This document shows positions 50,285-50,840 of a stretch of 50,840 nucleotides of DNA, piece after piece. The notes beneath the pieces are model-generated. The model saw only the letters and a program-made list of their open reading frames with translations, made no database searches and was not told the origin of the DNA. Source of the DNA: Acidobacteriota bacterium (GTDB lineage: Bacteria > Acidobacteriota > Vicinamibacteria > Marinacidobacterales > Marinacidobacteraceae); contig JAJEFG010000021.1 of the NCBI GenBank assembly GCA_022820545.1, forward strand, positions 1 to 50,840, written 5' to 3'. The translations under genes were made by a program, and so were the position numbers. How positions within the stretch are numbered: the stretch's first letter is position 1; every line of letters starts with the position of its first letter.

Positions 50285-50840
50285 TCAGTCCTCGTCCATC
50301 CCCGTCTCGGCCGGGGCGTCCGGGAGCAGGCCGGCATAGGCATAGACGAAGGTGGCGATCGACTTCTCGGCCCCGGCCATCCCGTAGACGTCGCCGGCGC
50401 CCTCGATCACCCAGAACTCGTTGGCCGCGTGCGCGCCGCCACCGTGGCCGGCGGCCCCGCCCACGATCGGCATCGAGAGGTCGGTTCCGTCCGCGAAGTC
50501 GCCGTCACGGCCGCTGAAGAGGTAGGCGGGCCAGTAGCCGCCAAGGATCGTCTCCCCCTCGATGGGATTCCGGTAGCGGATCCCGAAGATGTCGTAGGTC
50601 CGCAGCAGCGAGTGCGCCGCCCGATTGTCGTAGCTGGACTTCGACCATGGCACGTCGCCGATGATCGTCATCTCGACGTCCTCGTAGCCCTGCTCGTCCA
50701 GGTAGTCCCGGATCTTCTGGACCATGTCGAGTCCGTCCATGCTCGGGACGTAGCGCATGTTGTGCTTGGAGGTGATCCGGTTCGGCAGGATCGCGCCGGC
50801 GCCGCCCGGATACATGTTGCCGGCCCAGACGCCGTCCATG
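50285..50840 (-). CDS. M20-family peptidase-like protein, C-terminal part (paralogue)
   Basis: Cut by the window edge: only the last 185 or so codons are visible. The sequence is closely similar over its whole visible length to the M20 lipoprotein at 19539-21194 (for example GGAGAILPNR, YVPSMDGLDMVQKIRDYLDE, GHGGGAHAANEFWVIEGAG), and it ends with an acidic tail of about 12 residues (PAETGMDED) absent from the other. The metal-ligand region lies outside the window, so whether this copy keeps the usual ligands cannot be seen. Confidence 0.88.
   Translation of the reverse strand, partial: MDGVWAGNMYPGGAGAILPNRITSKHNMRYVPSMDGLDMVQKIRDYLDEQGYEDVEMTIIGDVPWSKSSYDNRAAHSLLRTYDIFGIRYRNPIEGETILGGYWPAYLFSGRDGDFADGTDLSMPIVGGAAGHGGGAHAANEFWVIEGAGDVYGMAGAEKSIATFVYAYAGLLPDAPAETGMDED

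Overview
The window is a high-GC bacterial chromosome segment with dense, mostly coding sequence. A TonB-dependent receptor and several lipobox signal peptides indicate a Gram-negative cell. A GWxTD-domain secreted protein, a CRTAC1-like FG-GAP/ASPIC-UnbV protein, a carboxypeptidase-regulatory-domain TonB receptor and tetratricopeptide proteins together suggest an uncultured Acidobacteriota-like lineage; this placement is inference from gene content. No rRNA, tRNA or CRISPR array was seen.

Layout. 1-250 is a tandem array of palindromic units, followed by rlmN. Between rlmN and the next housekeeping genes (about 1.4-13 kb) lies an accessory island, all on the plus strand: a PD-(D/E)xK nuclease-like protein with flanking winged-helix-like ends, a 1317-residue Eco57I/PglX-type adenine methyltransferase overlapping a PLD-nuclease/SNF2-helicase fusion, an HTH-ImmA/IrrE metalloprotease paired with a DUF4411 PIN-like protein, and a HEPN-like protein with zinc knuckles. 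It reads as a defence island whose core is a two-gene methylase plus PLD-helicase system without the usual DISARM DrmA/B partners. Two of its genes, and the specificity part of the methylase, have clearly lower GC than the rest.

13-23 kb (minus strand) holds a TonB receptor behind a DUF4143 ATPase, then purE, purD and rpsU, a lipoprotein M20-family peptidase, and a phosphate acetyltransferase; a STAS anti-anti-sigma factor is divergent. 23-25.5 kb is a two-gene unit in which a protein with an Arg/Gly-rich tail overlaps or abuts a glycosyltransferase with an acidic tail. 25.5-31 kb has a GH20 hexosaminidase divergent from a tightly coupled rpiA-osmoprotectant ABC operon, and a small lipoprotein. 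31-34 kb is polA (proofreading site degenerate). 33.7-39.3 kb is a six-gene minus-strand operon: HAD phosphatase, class III aminotransferase, SDR, two CoA-transferase subunits, ADP-ribosylglycohydrolase. 39.4-42.1 kb has ogt, a lipoprotein cyclophilin, a methyltransferase and a GT2 glycosyltransferase. 42.1-47.7 kb has a TPR/FG-GAP pair divergent from the GWxTD protein. 47.9-50.8 kb has a MacB-like ABC exporter pair and the C-terminal part of a second M20 lipoprotein paralogue.

Two features recur across the window: a family of interspersed palindromes whose stems covary between copies, and TAGAAT-like -10 boxes placed 6-14 bases before start codons that lack Shine-Dalgarno sequences, suggesting near-leaderless transcripts.
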